A DNA stretch of 64,000 nt, from the NCBI GenBank assembly GCA_001915995.1, contig MNRO01000020.1:42473-106472 (forward strand). Direction: 5' to 3'. Position numbers and translations under genes: made by a program. The notes under the pieces were generated by a model. It was not told the DNA's origin and ran no database searches. It was given only the letters and a program-made list of their open reading frames with translations. This document shows, in pieces, positions 25,801-35,638 of the stretch. The DNA comes from Clostridium sp. 26_21 (GTDB lineage Bacteria; Bacillota; Clostridia; TANB77; CAG-508). Numbering within the stretch: position 1 is the stretch's first letter; each line of letters begins with the position of its first letter.

Positions 25801-28800
25801 TACTTTATTAGAACTTGGCGGAGATTCTTTAACAGCAATTACTTTAACAACCAAGGTTTTATCAAAATTTAATGTACAATTAAATATAAAAGATATATTG
25901 TCAAATTATACGATAAAAGATATGTCAGACTATATAGCAGAAAATCAAACAAAAGATATATCAAAAGTTAAAATAGAAAAAGTACCAATTCAAGACACAT
26001 ATCCACTATCATCAGCTCAAAAGAGGATTTATTATAGTGTGAAAATGATTGGTGAGGATAATATTGTTTATAATATGCCTGGTGCAGTATTAGTAGAAAA
26101 AATATTAGATATTGAAAAAATAAAAAAAGTATTTAGTAGAATTTTAAAAAGACATAGTATTTTAAGAACAAGATTTATTTTTAAAGATAATGATATAAGA
26201 CAACAAGTAGAGTCAAATGTTGATCTTGAAATACCTGTTTTCTATAATAAAAAAGATGAAATAAAAAATATAGTTATGAATTTTTCAAAGCCTTTCAATT
26301 TGGAAAAAGAACCATTAATAAGAATGGAAGTGCATTATATAGATAATAAAGAAACATTAGTGTTAATGGATGCACATCATATTATAATGGATGGTATATC
26401 ATTAAATAATTTTATTATAGAATTTGAAAGATTATATAATGGTGATAATTTAAAGAATATTCCTATACAATATAAAGACTATTCCGTATGGGAAGAAAAA
26501 TATAATGAAAGTGATGATATTAAGGAAAAAGAAGATTATTGGGTTAATAAATTTAAAAATTCCGAATTTGAACAATTAAATTTACCATATGATTATAAAG
26601 CTACAGCTTTGAGAAGCTATAATGGAGACAGAGTTACAAATATTATTGATGAAAAAAAATTTAGAAAAATAGAAAGATATGCAAAAAAAATAGGAGTTTC
26701 TCCATATATGTTTTTTATATCAGTATTTTATATATTATTATATAAATATACTGGTCAAAGCGAAATCATCTTAGGTAGTCCCATTGCAAATAGGGATAAA
26801 AATGAAATGAAAAGAATGATAGGAATGTTTGTAAATAATATTGTAACAAAAGCAAATATAAATTCAGAAGAGACATTTCAAAATTTCTTAAATGAAATGA
26901 GAGAACAAATCTTAGATGATATATCACATCAACCATATCCTTTTGATATGTTGGTAAAAAGGCTTGGAATAAAAACAGATAATTCAAGAAATCCATTATT
27001 TGATGTAATGTTTACATATCAAAATAATCAAGAAAATATTTTAAAATTGGATAATACAGAAACTCAAATTGTCGAAATAAATAATAATATTGCAAAATTT
27101 AATTTATCATTAGAAATAAAGCCAAAAAGTCATACAATAAATATTGAGTATTGTACAGATTTATTTAAAAAAGAGACAATAGAGAGACTATTTGAGCATT
27201 ATATAAATGCAATTGATTTTATTATGAATGATGTAAATGCTAAAATAAAAGATATTGAAATTATTTCAAATACTGAAAAAAATAAAATTTTGTATGAATT
27301 TAATGATACAAAGATGGAATATCCAAAAGATAAAACTATTACTGAATTGTTTGAGGAACAAGTAGAAAAGACACCTAATGATGTAGCAGTTGTATTTGAA
27401 GATAATAAGCTGACATATAAAGAAGTAAATGAAAAAGCAAATCAATTAGCAAGATATTTAAGAGAAGAAAAAAACATAAAGCCAAATGATATTGTTGGTG
27501 TAATGCTTCCAAGGTCAATAGAATTAATTTCAACATTAATTGGTGTATTAAAATCTGGAGCATGTTATATTCCAATAGATCCAACATATCCAGAAAAAAG
27601 AATAGAATATATGCTTGAAAATAGTGATGCAAAATTTCTTTTAACAAATGAAGAATTATTCCAAAAATTGAACTTTGAAAATAGAATAAATGTTTATAGT
27701 AAAGAAATAAAAATACAGGATTATCATAATTTAAAAAATGTAAATACTTCTACAGATAGATCATATATAATATATACATCTGGTTCAACAGGACTTCCAA
27801 AAGGAGTTGTGCTAAAACATCAATCATTAACAAATTTGTGTTCATATTTAAACAAAAATGTAGAATTTTTACATGAAGATTGTGAATATAAAAATATGGC
27901 ATCTGTAACAACAGTTAGTTTTGATATATTTGTTTTTGAAACATTAGTATGTTTACAAAGAGGTTTTAGGATAATCTTGGCAAATGAAGATGAACAAAGA
28001 ATACCACAACATTTGAATGAATTAATTAAAAAAAATAATGTTCAACTTATTCAAATGACACCATCAAGAATGCAAATATTTTTAGATAATATTGATGAAA
28101 TACCTAATTTAAATCAATTGAAATATGTTACTCTTGCAGGAGAAGCATTACCATTAAGACTTAGAGATGAGTTATTAAAACTTGGAGTGAAAAAAGTTTA
28201 TAATGGTTATGGACCAAGTGAAACAACTGTATTTTCAACATTTACAGATGTTACGAAAATGAATGAAATAAATATAGGAATACCAATATCAAATACTCAA
28301 ATTTATATACTTGATAGAAATCTAAATATAGTTCCTATTGGTGTTGCAGGAGAATTATATATTTCAGGTGATGGAGTTGGTTTAGGTTATTTAAATAGAG
28401 AAGATTTAACAAATGAAAGATATATTAATAATCCATTTTTTTCTAATAGTGTAATGTATAAAACAGGAGATATATGCAAATATGACAATAATGGTCAAAT
28501 ATATTATTTAGAAAGAGCTGATAACCAGGTAAAAATTAGAGGTCTGAGAATTGAATTAGAAGAAATAGAAAATAAAATGTTAGAATATCCTGGTATAAAG
28601 AAAGCTAAAGTAATAAAACAAACAATAGGAAATAGGGAAATAATATCAGCTTATTATATAGCATCAAAAAGAATTAGAATAACAGAACTAAGAAAACATT
28701 TATATAGTAAATTGCCAAACTATATGATACCATCATATTTTACAGCATTAGATGATTTTCCATACACACCAAATGGAAAAATAGATAAAAAATCATTACC

Positions 28801-30289
28801 AATACCAAATGGTATATTACAAAGTGAAAAAAATAATTATATAGCACCAAAAACAGATTTAGAAATAAAACTTGTTAGTATTTGGGAAAATATTTTAAAT
28901 ATGAAGCCAATAGGAATAAAAGACAATTTCTTTGAATTAGGTGGAGATTCAATTCTGGCAATGAATTTAAATGTTCAACTTTTAAAAATTACCAATAAGA
29001 TTACTTATTCTGATATTTTTGCATATCCAACGATTATGCAATTAGCTGAAAAAATTGAAGAGAAAATATCAAATGAAAAAGAAGAAAAAGATTTAACATA
29101 TTTGAATAAAAAGTATGGAAAAATTCTTAATGAAAATATGAATATTCCATTAGTAATTAATGAAAATAAATGTGAAAATATATTATTAACAGGTGTTACA
29201 GGATTTTTAGGAATTCATATTTTAGATGAGTTTTTGAAAAAAGAAAATGGAAAGATATATGTAATTATTAGAAAAGATCCAGGTCAAACAATAAATGATA
29301 AGCTGACAAACAAATTACATTATTATTTTAATGAAAAATATGATAAATATGTTAATAATAGGATAATTACTTTAGAAGGAGATATTTCAAAGAGTGGATT
29401 TGGATTGAACCAAGAAGAATTATTTAAGCTAGGAAATTCTGTAGACTTAATAATTAATTCGGCAGCTAAAGTATCACATTATGGAAATTATCAAGAATTT
29501 TATAATACTAATGTAAAAAGTGTTGAAAAAATTATAGATTTTGCAAATGCATTTAAAAAGAAAATATTTCATATTTCTACATTAAGTGTATCTGGAAATT
29601 CTCTTGTTGATGAATATTATGTTGAACAAAAAATAAATAAAGAAATAGATTTTTGTGAAGATAACTTTTATATAGGACAAAGTTTTGAAAATGTTTATAT
29701 AAGAAGTAAATTTGAAGCTGAAAAAAGAATATTAGATGCAATTCAAAAAGGAACAGATGCATATATACTTAGAGTGGGAAATTTAATGCCAAGAAGAGAA
29801 GATGGAAAATTTCAAGAAAATATAAGCGAAAATGCATATATAACTAGATTAAAGACATTTATAAAGATTGGATATTTACCACAATATCTTAAAGACGGTT
29901 ATTTAGAATTTACTCCAATAGATAGTACTGCACAAGCTATAATGAGTATAGTAAAGCATACTAATACTCAAAACAGGATATATCATGTATTTAATCATAA
30001 TCATGTATATTTAAAAGATTTATTAAAAGAAATAAATAGCATAAAGATAATTACTGATGATGAATTTAAAGAGAAAATCAAGAGTATATTAAAAAGCTCA
30101 GATTTAAATGTAATAAATACATTATTAAATGACCTTGATAAAAATTTAAATCTAAACTATAATAGTAATATAAAAATAAAATCAAAGCATAGTATAGAAT
30201 TATTAAAACAATATGGATTTGAATGGCCAATAATTGATAAAAATTATATAAACTATATATTAGAATTAATAAAGGAGAATGATAACTAA
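22862..30289 (+). CDS. Two-module non-ribosomal peptide synthetase with terminal reductase
   Basis: A 2475-residue synthetase ordered C1-A1-T1-C2-A2-T2-R. C1 (about 1-430) has HHLISDAW (His128/His129), the HHxxxD motif with Ala-Trp in place of Gly, as in starter-type domains. A1 (about 455-945) has YTSGSTGTPKG and NGYGPSETT. The T1 carrier serine is in LGGDSL (Ser989). C2 (about 1045-1470) has HHIIMDG (His1172/His1173). A2 (about 1490-1985) has YTSGSTGLPKG. T2 is LGGDS (Ser2030). R (about 2105-2475) is a short-chain-reductase domain with TGVTGFLG and the Tyr-xxx-Lys pair YIRSK (Tyr2279/Lys2283). The expected product is a dipeptide, possibly N-acylated, released by reduction as an aldehyde that may cyclise to a pyrazinone; such enzymes are known from gut clostridia. 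No phosphopantetheinyl transferase is encoded in the window. The stop codon overlaps the next start (TAATG). Confidence 0.93.
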   Translation: MGNLTNAQKSIWVTEQYYKGSSINNICGTAVIQEKVDFEKLKKSIQIVCKKHDNFWLEFKLNKGNVEQVLSEKKEIQIDTINIAGKNQLELERNKIVKTRFQLENSKLFKFYIFKFIDGKGAFMLNIHHLISDAWTLALICNDIIKTYSELIQNKEVETKAIYSYIDYIKSEQQYQESEKYNKDKQYWLERFKTIPEVATIPGSIKGNIDETNPAGERKQYKISKENVAEIKNYCKENKISLYNFFMAIYAIYIGEVSNLDEFTIGTPILNRTNYKEKNAAGMFINMAPFRININEDIEFKQFIKNIARDSMDMLKHQKYSYQCLLEELRKENKSIPNLYNILLSYQITNAKQNEGNIEYETEWTFNGYCADNIDIQIYDLNDTGNLNIAYDYKTSIYKVEDIENIHKRILNIIKQVVSKEEIKLSEIDIVTPEEKEKLLVEFNKTELKYDENIPFIKYFEKQVEKTPDDIAIVFEDKEMTYRELNERANSLAYKLRENEVTNNTVVGILLERSFEMLISMLAVLKSGGSYIPIAPDYPKDRIEYMLEDSEATIILTSQNRRNLADKKLINVKDERIYENHKENLENISKPEDLSYLIYTSGSTGTPKGVMLKQKNLSNFYNSMKNIIEYLKDGKNHKILSITTVSFDIFGFETLMSLTRGLIVYLTSENGQKMTSKIERIVKDSNVEIMQTTPSVMKFHLENLNDENSLKSLKYIMLAGEPLTKTLVDRIKQIIPNVTIYNGYGPSETTIFSTIGNATNQEEITIGKPINNTQIYILNKNKKVMPQGTIGELYISGDGVGKGYMNKEQQTNASFIINPFIDGKVMYKVGDLGAFDDKGEITCYGRIDNQVKIRGLRIELQEIEKRMQSVYNIHDCVVVKKVVKGKDALCAYYVERGHVSKSVLKTVLYSKLPEYMVPQYFVKMEQLPHTPNGKVDRKALPDPVIDENELEIVKPRNEIDKELIKIIEKMLQVDKIGINNTLLELGGDSLTAITLTTKVLSKFNVQLNIKDILSNYTIKDMSDYIAENQTKDISKVKIEKVPIQDTYPLSSAQKRIYYSVKMIGEDNIVYNMPGAVLVEKILDIEKIKKVFSRILKRHSILRTRFIFKDNDIRQQVESNVDLEIPVFYNKKDEIKNIVMNFSKPFNLEKEPLIRMEVHYIDNKETLVLMDAHHIIMDGISLNNFIIEFERLYNGDNLKNIPIQYKDYSVWEEKYNESDDIKEKEDYWVNKFKNSEFEQLNLPYDYKATALRSYNGDRVTNIIDEKKFRKIERYAKKIGVSPYMFFISVFYILLYKYTGQSEIILGSPIANRDKNEMKRMIGMFVNNIVTKANINSEETFQNFLNEMREQILDDISHQPYPFDMLVKRLGIKTDNSRNPLFDVMFTYQNNQENILKLDNTETQIVEINNNIAKFNLSLEIKPKSHTINIEYCTDLFKKETIERLFEHYINAIDFIMNDVNAKIKDIEIISNTEKNKILYEFNDTKMEYPKDKTITELFEEQVEKTPNDVAVVFEDNKLTYKEVNEKANQLARYLREEKNIKPNDIVGVMLPRSIELISTLIGVLKSGACYIPIDPTYPEKRIEYMLENSDAKFLLTNEELFQKLNFENRINVYSKEIKIQDYHNLKNVNTSTDRSYIIYTSGSTGLPKGVVLKHQSLTNLCSYLNKNVEFLHEDCEYKNMASVTTVSFDIFVFETLVCLQRGFRIILANEDEQRIPQHLNELIKKNNVQLIQMTPSRMQIFLDNIDEIPNLNQLKYVTLAGEALPLRLRDELLKLGVKKVYNGYGPSETTVFSTFTDVTKMNEINIGIPISNTQIYILDRNLNIVPIGVAGELYISGDGVGLGYLNREDLTNERYINNPFFSNSVMYKTGDICKYDNNGQIYYLERADNQVKIRGLRIELEEIENKMLEYPGIKKAKVIKQTIGNREIISAYYIASKRIRITELRKHLYSKLPNYMIPSYFTALDDFPYTPNGKIDKKSLPIPNGILQSEKNNYIAPKTDLEIKLVSIWENILNMKPIGIKDNFFELGGDSILAMNLNVQLLKITNKITYSDIFAYPTIMQLAEKIEEKISNEKEEKDLTYLNKKYGKILNENMNIPLVINENKCENILLTGVTGFLGIHILDEFLKKENGKIYVIIRKDPGQTINDKLTNKLHYYFNEKYDKYVNNRIITLEGDISKSGFGLNQEELFKLGNSVDLIINSAAKVSHYGNYQEFYNTNVKSVEKIIDFANAFKKKIFHISTLSVSGNSLVDEYYVEQKINKEIDFCEDNFYIGQSFENVYIRSKFEAEKRILDAIQKGTDAYILRVGNLMPRREDGKFQENISENAYITRLKTFIKIGYLPQYLKDGYLEFTPIDSTAQAIMSIVKHTNTQNRIYHVFNHNHVYLKDLLKEINSIKIITDDEFKEKIKSILKSSDLNVINTLLNDLDKNLNLNYNSNIKIKSKHSIELLKQYGFEWPIIDKNYINYILELIKENDN

Positions 30290-32106
30290 TGACAAAAGAA
30301 CAAACACTAATAACATTAGTGATAACTACAATTGTAAATGTATTTTTAACAATATATTTATCAAAGAAAAAAAATAAAAATCAACTCAATCAGGTGTTTA
30401 TTTGTGCATTAAGCTTATTGATACTATGGTCTATAGGTTTAATTGCACAAATAATACTATCACAACCATTAAAAATTGAACCAATATATTTTGACTATTT
30501 TGTATATATAGGAGCATGTTTTGTACCGGTAGCAGTATTTTTTATGGGAATTATATATGCAAATACTAAAATAGAATTTAAAAAAAGATACTTGTTATTA
30601 TTTATAGTTCCTATAATATCATTAATAACATTATGGACAAATGATTATCATCATTTATTTTATAGACAATACTCAACAAATATATCAGATACTGTATATG
30701 GTCCATATATAGTAATACATAATATATATTCATATATATTATTAGTATTTGGTATAATTTATATGCTAAAATTTTCTATAAAGAATTCAGGATTTTTTTC
30801 AAGACAATCAATGCTCATTGTTTTAGGAGTAAGTGTACCTGTAGTTGTAAATATTTTAGGAACATTTAAAATAATACCAATGTCAATATATGTAACACCA
30901 ATAACATTTACTATAACAATTATATGTTGTGCAATAGCAATATTTAAATTCCAGTTTTTAAATGTAACACCAATAGCCTTACAAAAAATAGTTGATAGAA
31001 TATCTGATGGATATGTAGTTTTGGATGAAAATAATGCAATTACAGATTTTAATAAAACATTTTTAGATATATTTAAACTAAGTCCAGAAGATATAAGAAG
31101 TAAAAATTTTATAAAATTTTTACAACAAAAAGACATATCAAGCCAAGCACTTTCTAAGATTAGTCAATCAATAAAAAGAGCTAATGCTACAGAAAAAACA
31201 GTATCATTTGAACAGCAATTTGTAAAAATAAGAAAATATTTTAGAATAGAAATAACACCTATAAATTCAGACAATAATTCATTAGGAACATTATTTTTAT
31301 TAAAAGATATAACACAACATAAAGAAGATATGGAAACAATAAAGAATAATCAAGATATCTTAATGGAAAGAGAACGTTTAGCAGGATTAGGGCAATTAAT
31401 AGGTGGAATTGCACATAACTTAAAAACACCTATTATGTCTATAGCAGGAGCTACACAAGGATTAGAAAATTTAATAAAAGAATATGATGAATCAATAGAT
31501 GATCCACTTGTAAATTCACAAGACCATCATGATATTGCAAGAGATATGGAAGAATGGATACCAAAAATAAGAGCACATTTAGAGTATATGTCTGATATCA
31601 TAACAACAGTAAAAGGACAAGCTGTTGCATCATTATCAACAGATGATACAGAAGAATTTGCAATTGCAGAGTTAATAAAAAGAGTAAATATATTAATGAA
31701 ACATGAATTAAAAAATGCATATATTTATTTAAATGTATTGATGAAAATAGATGAAAATCAAATTATACATGGAAATGTAAATGTTCTAGTACAAGTTATT
31801 AATAATATGATTTCAAATGCAATACAAGCTTATGATGGAAAACATGATCAAAATATTCAATTAGAAATTAGTAAAGATTCTGGAAATGTCATATTTTCAG
31901 TAACAGACTTTGCAGGAGGACTTCCAAAAGAAGTACAAGATAGACTATTTAAAGAAATGGTTACAACAAAAGGAAAAAATGGTACAGGACTTGGATTATA
32001 TATGTCATATTCAAACATAAAAGCACATTTTGGAGGAGACATTACATATCAAACAGAAGATGGAAAAGGAACAACATTTAATATTTTGATTCCTATAAAT
32101 AAATAA
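30289..32106 (+). CDS. Membrane histidine kinase (7TM sensor, PAS, HisKA, HATPase)
   Basis: A 605-residue sensor kinase translationally coupled to the NRPS (TAATG overlap). Residues about 5-225 form a multi-helix membrane sensor of the 7TM-kinase type. A PAS domain (about 232-345) begins ISDGYVVLDENNAITDFN. The dimerisation domain has the phosphoacceptor His376 in GGIAHNLKTPIMS, and the ATPase domain (about 490-605) has NNMISNAIQAY, VTDFAGGLP and GTGLGLYMS. It would sense a membrane or extracellular signal and phosphorylate the regulator at 32183. Being encoded on the NRPS transcript, it may sense the NRPS product or control its synthesis. Confidence 0.9.
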   Translation: MTKEQTLITLVITTIVNVFLTIYLSKKKNKNQLNQVFICALSLLILWSIGLIAQIILSQPLKIEPIYFDYFVYIGACFVPVAVFFMGIIYANTKIEFKKRYLLLFIVPIISLITLWTNDYHHLFYRQYSTNISDTVYGPYIVIHNIYSYILLVFGIIYMLKFSIKNSGFFSRQSMLIVLGVSVPVVVNILGTFKIIPMSIYVTPITFTITIICCAIAIFKFQFLNVTPIALQKIVDRISDGYVVLDENNAITDFNKTFLDIFKLSPEDIRSKNFIKFLQQKDISSQALSKISQSIKRANATEKTVSFEQQFVKIRKYFRIEITPINSDNNSLGTLFLLKDITQHKEDMETIKNNQDILMERERLAGLGQLIGGIAHNLKTPIMSIAGATQGLENLIKEYDESIDDPLVNSQDHHDIARDMEEWIPKIRAHLEYMSDIITTVKGQAVASLSTDDTEEFAIAELIKRVNILMKHELKNAYIYLNVLMKIDENQIIHGNVNVLVQVINNMISNAIQAYDGKHDQNIQLEISKDSGNVIFSVTDFAGGLPKEVQDRLFKEMVTTKGKNGTGLGLYMSYSNIKAHFGGDITYQTEDGKGTTFNILIPINK

Positions 32107-32182
32107 TATAATGTATAGTTAAAAAGACTATATATCTCAGGATGAGTGATAAAATTTTATACAAAAAGGGAGTAGAGGACTA

Positions 32183-33244
32183 ATGAGAAAAGCATTACAA
32201 AATCAATTAAATGAAGAAAGAAAATATAGAATAATCGGAGTAGATGATGAAGAAGGAATACTTGATTCTTTAACAGTGCTTTTTGATAATTCTGAATATG
32301 AATTTTATGGGGCGCAAGATCCAGTAGAGGCAATTGAATTAGTAAAAAAAGAACATTTTGATTTAATGTTATTAGATTTTATGATGACACCTTTACATGG
32401 AGATGAAGTTGTAGAAGAAATAAGAAAATTTAATAAAGAATTATACATATTATTATTAACAGGACACAAAGACATGGCTCCACCATTAGAGACAATTAAA
32501 AGACTAGATATTCAAGGTTATTGTGAAAAAAGTGATAAATTTGATCAATTACAATTATTAGTTGAATCTGGTATAAAATCTGTTAAACAAATGGAAGAAA
32601 TAAAAAGAATAAATGATGAACTTTCAGAATCAAATGATAAACTTGAAAAAGCTTATTTAGAAATGGTTGAAACTTTAAGATTTGCTGTAGAAGCAAAAGA
32701 TACATATACAAGAGGTCATTCAGATAGAGTTTCAGAATATTCAGTTCTAATTGGTCAAAAATTAGGATTAACAGAAGATCAAATAAAAACTTTAAGAATA
32801 GGTGGATTATTCCATGATATTGGAAAAATCGGAATTCCTGATAGTATATTATTAAAGCCAAGTAAACTTTCAGATGATGAATATTCACAAATAAAAAATC
32901 ATCCAGCAATAGGGGCACATATATTAGGTTCTGCAGATATTTTTAAAGATATTATTCCAATAGTAAAACATCATCATGAAAAATATGATGGAACAGGATA
33001 TCCTGGAATGTTAAAAGGTGATGAAATACCATATTTAGCAAGAATTGCAGCTGTTGCGGATACATTTGATGCTATGACAAGTAGAAGAAGTTACAGAGGT
33101 CCAATTGATATTGAACATGTAAAAGATGAAATAAAAAGATGTGAAGGGACACAATTTGATCCTCAAGTAGCAGAAGTTTTTCTTAATATTTTGAATAATA
33201 ATTATGAAAAAATACAAGAAATACAAGATAAATATGTTAGTTAA
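32183..33244 (+). CDS. Response regulator with HD-GYP c-di-GMP phosphodiesterase domain
   Basis: A 353-residue protein with an N-terminal receiver domain (acidic pair Asp20/Asp21, phospho-acceptor Asp64 in LLDFMM, Lys in YCEKSDKF), a short coiled-coil linker and an HD-GYP domain. Key residues are in RGHSDRVSEYS, LFHDIGKIGIPD, NHPAIGAHIL, VKHHHEKYDGTGYPGML and AVADTFDAMTSRRSYR. HD-GYP enzymes hydrolyse cyclic di-GMP. Phosphorylation by the kinase encoded just upstream would therefore link the NRPS operon to c-di-GMP signalling. No DNA-binding domain is present. A 76-base gap with a GGGAG site separates it from the kinase. Confidence 0.92.
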   Translation: MRKALQNQLNEERKYRIIGVDDEEGILDSLTVLFDNSEYEFYGAQDPVEAIELVKKEHFDLMLLDFMMTPLHGDEVVEEIRKFNKELYILLLTGHKDMAPPLETIKRLDIQGYCEKSDKFDQLQLLVESGIKSVKQMEEIKRINDELSESNDKLEKAYLEMVETLRFAVEAKDTYTRGHSDRVSEYSVLIGQKLGLTEDQIKTLRIGGLFHDIGKIGIPDSILLKPSKLSDDEYSQIKNHPAIGAHILGSADIFKDIIPIVKHHHEKYDGTGYPGMLKGDEIPYLARIAAVADTFDAMTSRRSYRGPIDIEHVKDEIKRCEGTQFDPQVAEVFLNILNNNYEKIQEIQDKYVS

Positions 33245-33247
33245 TAA

Positions 33248-33288
33248 AATAAAAACTGGATTTAGATTTTTCTAAGTCCAGTTTTATA
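33248..33288. terminator. Bidirectional terminator
   Basis: AAAACTGGATTTAG and CTAAGTCCAGTTTT pair around ATTTTT. It closes the NRPS operon and the converging tex gene. Confidence 0.85.
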
Positions 33289-33293
33289 TATTT

Positions 33294-35480
33294 TTATGAT
33301 ATTTTCATAGAAAGACCAACTTTTTTACGTTCTTGATCAATTTTTATAACTTTAACTTTTACAATATCTCCAACAGAAACAACTTCAGAAGGGGATTTAA
33401 CATATGAATCACTCATTTCAGAAATATGAACAAGTCCATCATATTTTACACCAATATCAACAAATGCACCAAAATCAATAACATTACGAACAGTACCTGT
33501 AAGTACCATTCCTTCAGTTAAATCTTCAAATTTTAAAACATCACTACGAAGAACAGGTTTTGGCATATCTTCTCTTGGGTCACGACCAGGCTTTGATAAT
33601 TCTGATATTATATCAGCTAATGTCATTTCACCAATATCAAGTGTTTTTGCAGTTTCCTCAATATTTACTGATTTTAATTTTTCTCTTAAAGAATTCAAAT
33701 TTTCTTTATTTTTTAAATCTTCAATTTTAAATCCTAATAATTCTAATAATTTTTCAGTTTGTTCATAACTTTCTGGGTGAACAGCTGTATTTTCTAATGG
33801 ATTTTTTCCATCAGGAATTCTAATAAATCCGGCACATTGTTCATAAGCAACTTTTCCAAGCTTTGGAACTTTTAATAATTCTTTTCTTTCTTTTAATTTA
33901 CCATTTTCATCTCTATATTTTACAATATTTTTTGCAATTGTATTATTAATACCAGAAACATATGAAAGTAGAGAAGGAGTTGCAGTATTTACATCAACAC
34001 CAACTTTGTTTACACTATCTTCTACAACACCTGTTAAGCTTTCTGATAATTTCTTTTGATTTACATCATGTTGATATTGACCAACACCAATTGCTTTTGG
34101 GTCAATTTTTACTAATTCAGCAAGAGGATCTTGTAATCTACGAGCTATTGAAATAGCACCTCTTATTGATACATTTATATCAGGATATTCTTCTGTTGCA
34201 AGTTTTGAGGCAGAATATACAGATGCACCAGCTTCACTAACAATTACATAACAAATATCATGTTTTACTTCTTTAATCATATCTGAAACAAACATTTCAG
34301 ATTCACGAGATGCAGTACCATTTCCAATTGCAATCATATCAACATGGTCTTTATTTATTAAATCTAATAAAGTTTTCTTTGCACCTTCAACATCATTTTG
34401 TGGTGCTGTAGGATATACTGTAGCTATATCTAAAACTTTTCCTGTTTCATCAATTACAGCTATTTTACAACCAGTTCTATAAGCAGGGTCAAATCCCATA
34501 ACAGTTTTACCTTTTATAGGAGCACCTAATAATAATTGTTTAGCATTTTGACCAAATACTTTAATTGCTTTTTCTTCAGCTTTTTCAGTTAAATCTGAAC
34601 GAATTTCTCTATCAATAGATGGTTCAATTAATCTTGTAAAAGCATCTTCAATTGTATTTGTAAGCATTTCTGTAAATTGAGTTTTTCCTTTTATTATATC
34701 TTTTTGAATATAATATAAAATTTTATCTGTAGGTTTTTCAATAGATACTTTTAGGAAATCTTCAGCTTCACCTCTATTAATAGCTAAAATTCTATGACTT
34801 GGAAGTTTATGTACTAATTCGGCAAATTCGTAATACATTTCATAATTAGATTTTTCATCAGGTTTTGCAGATTTTGTTACAATAGTACCTTCACGATAAC
34901 ATATTTTTTTGATATATTTTCTATATTTTGCGTTATCAGAAATATTTTCAGCGATAATATCTAAAGCACCTTGAATTGCATCTTCAGCTGTTGCAACAAC
35001 TTTATCTTTATTATTTTTATCTTCATCAGATAAATTATCAATATTTACAAATTCTTGAGCAATTTCATTAATATCTTTTTTCTCTTTTTGTGCAATAATA
35101 ATATCTGCTAATGGTTCTAATCCTTTAGCTTTTGCAACAGTAGCTCTTGTCTTTTTCTTTTGTTTAAATGGTCTGTATAAATCTTCAACTTCTGCAAGTG
35201 TTTCAGCTGATGCAATTGCAATAGTTAACTCATCAGTCAATTTTCCTTGTTCATCAATTGATTTTATAATTTCACCTTTTCTTGTTTCTAAGTTTCTAAG
35301 ATATGTAAGTCTTTCTCCTAAATCTCTTAAAATTTCATCACTCAACCCACCTGTAGCTTCTTTTCTGTAACGTGCGATAAATGGAATTGTATTTCCTTCA
35401 TCAATTAATTTTACAGCATTTTCCACTTGTGTATTTTTTACATTTAATTCTTCTGCTATTTTATTTATAATTTTATCCAT
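33294..35480 (-). CDS. tex: Tex-family RNA-binding protein
   Basis: A 728-residue Tex/YqgF-fold protein that binds nucleic acids and affects transcription and translation. The N-terminal Tex domain begins IINKIAEELNVKNTQVENAV and GNTIPFIARYRKEATGGLSD. The YqgF-like core has MGFDPAYRTGCKIAVID and IGNGTASRESE. Helix-hairpin-helix segments (VDVNTATPSLLSYVSGI) come next, then a C-terminal S1 domain (GMVLTGTVRNVIDFGAFVDIGVKYDGLVHISEMS). The start at ATG 35480 follows AGAAAGGACA; the frame is open further upstream but lacks a start signal. Confidence 0.94.
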   Translation of the reverse strand: MDKIINKIAEELNVKNTQVENAVKLIDEGNTIPFIARYRKEATGGLSDEILRDLGERLTYLRNLETRKGEIIKSIDEQGKLTDELTIAIASAETLAEVEDLYRPFKQKKKTRATVAKAKGLEPLADIIIAQKEKKDINEIAQEFVNIDNLSDEDKNNKDKVVATAEDAIQGALDIIAENISDNAKYRKYIKKICYREGTIVTKSAKPDEKSNYEMYYEFAELVHKLPSHRILAINRGEAEDFLKVSIEKPTDKILYYIQKDIIKGKTQFTEMLTNTIEDAFTRLIEPSIDREIRSDLTEKAEEKAIKVFGQNAKQLLLGAPIKGKTVMGFDPAYRTGCKIAVIDETGKVLDIATVYPTAPQNDVEGAKKTLLDLINKDHVDMIAIGNGTASRESEMFVSDMIKEVKHDICYVIVSEAGASVYSASKLATEEYPDINVSIRGAISIARRLQDPLAELVKIDPKAIGVGQYQHDVNQKKLSESLTGVVEDSVNKVGVDVNTATPSLLSYVSGINNTIAKNIVKYRDENGKLKERKELLKVPKLGKVAYEQCAGFIRIPDGKNPLENTAVHPESYEQTEKLLELLGFKIEDLKNKENLNSLREKLKSVNIEETAKTLDIGEMTLADIISELSKPGRDPREDMPKPVLRSDVLKFEDLTEGMVLTGTVRNVIDFGAFVDIGVKYDGLVHISEMSDSYVKSPSEVVSVGDIVKVKVIKIDQERKKVGLSMKIS

Positions 35481-35638
35481 AGTCTTGTCCTTTCTAAATT
35501 TACCTTTACAAATTATATCCTCAAAGTTTGCAAAAATCAAGAGATATAGAAAATTCAATTTGAAAAAATATCTAAAATTTTTGTATAAATTTAATATTCA
35601 TTTAATGAATAAAAAGTAATATATATAAGGTGATTTAT

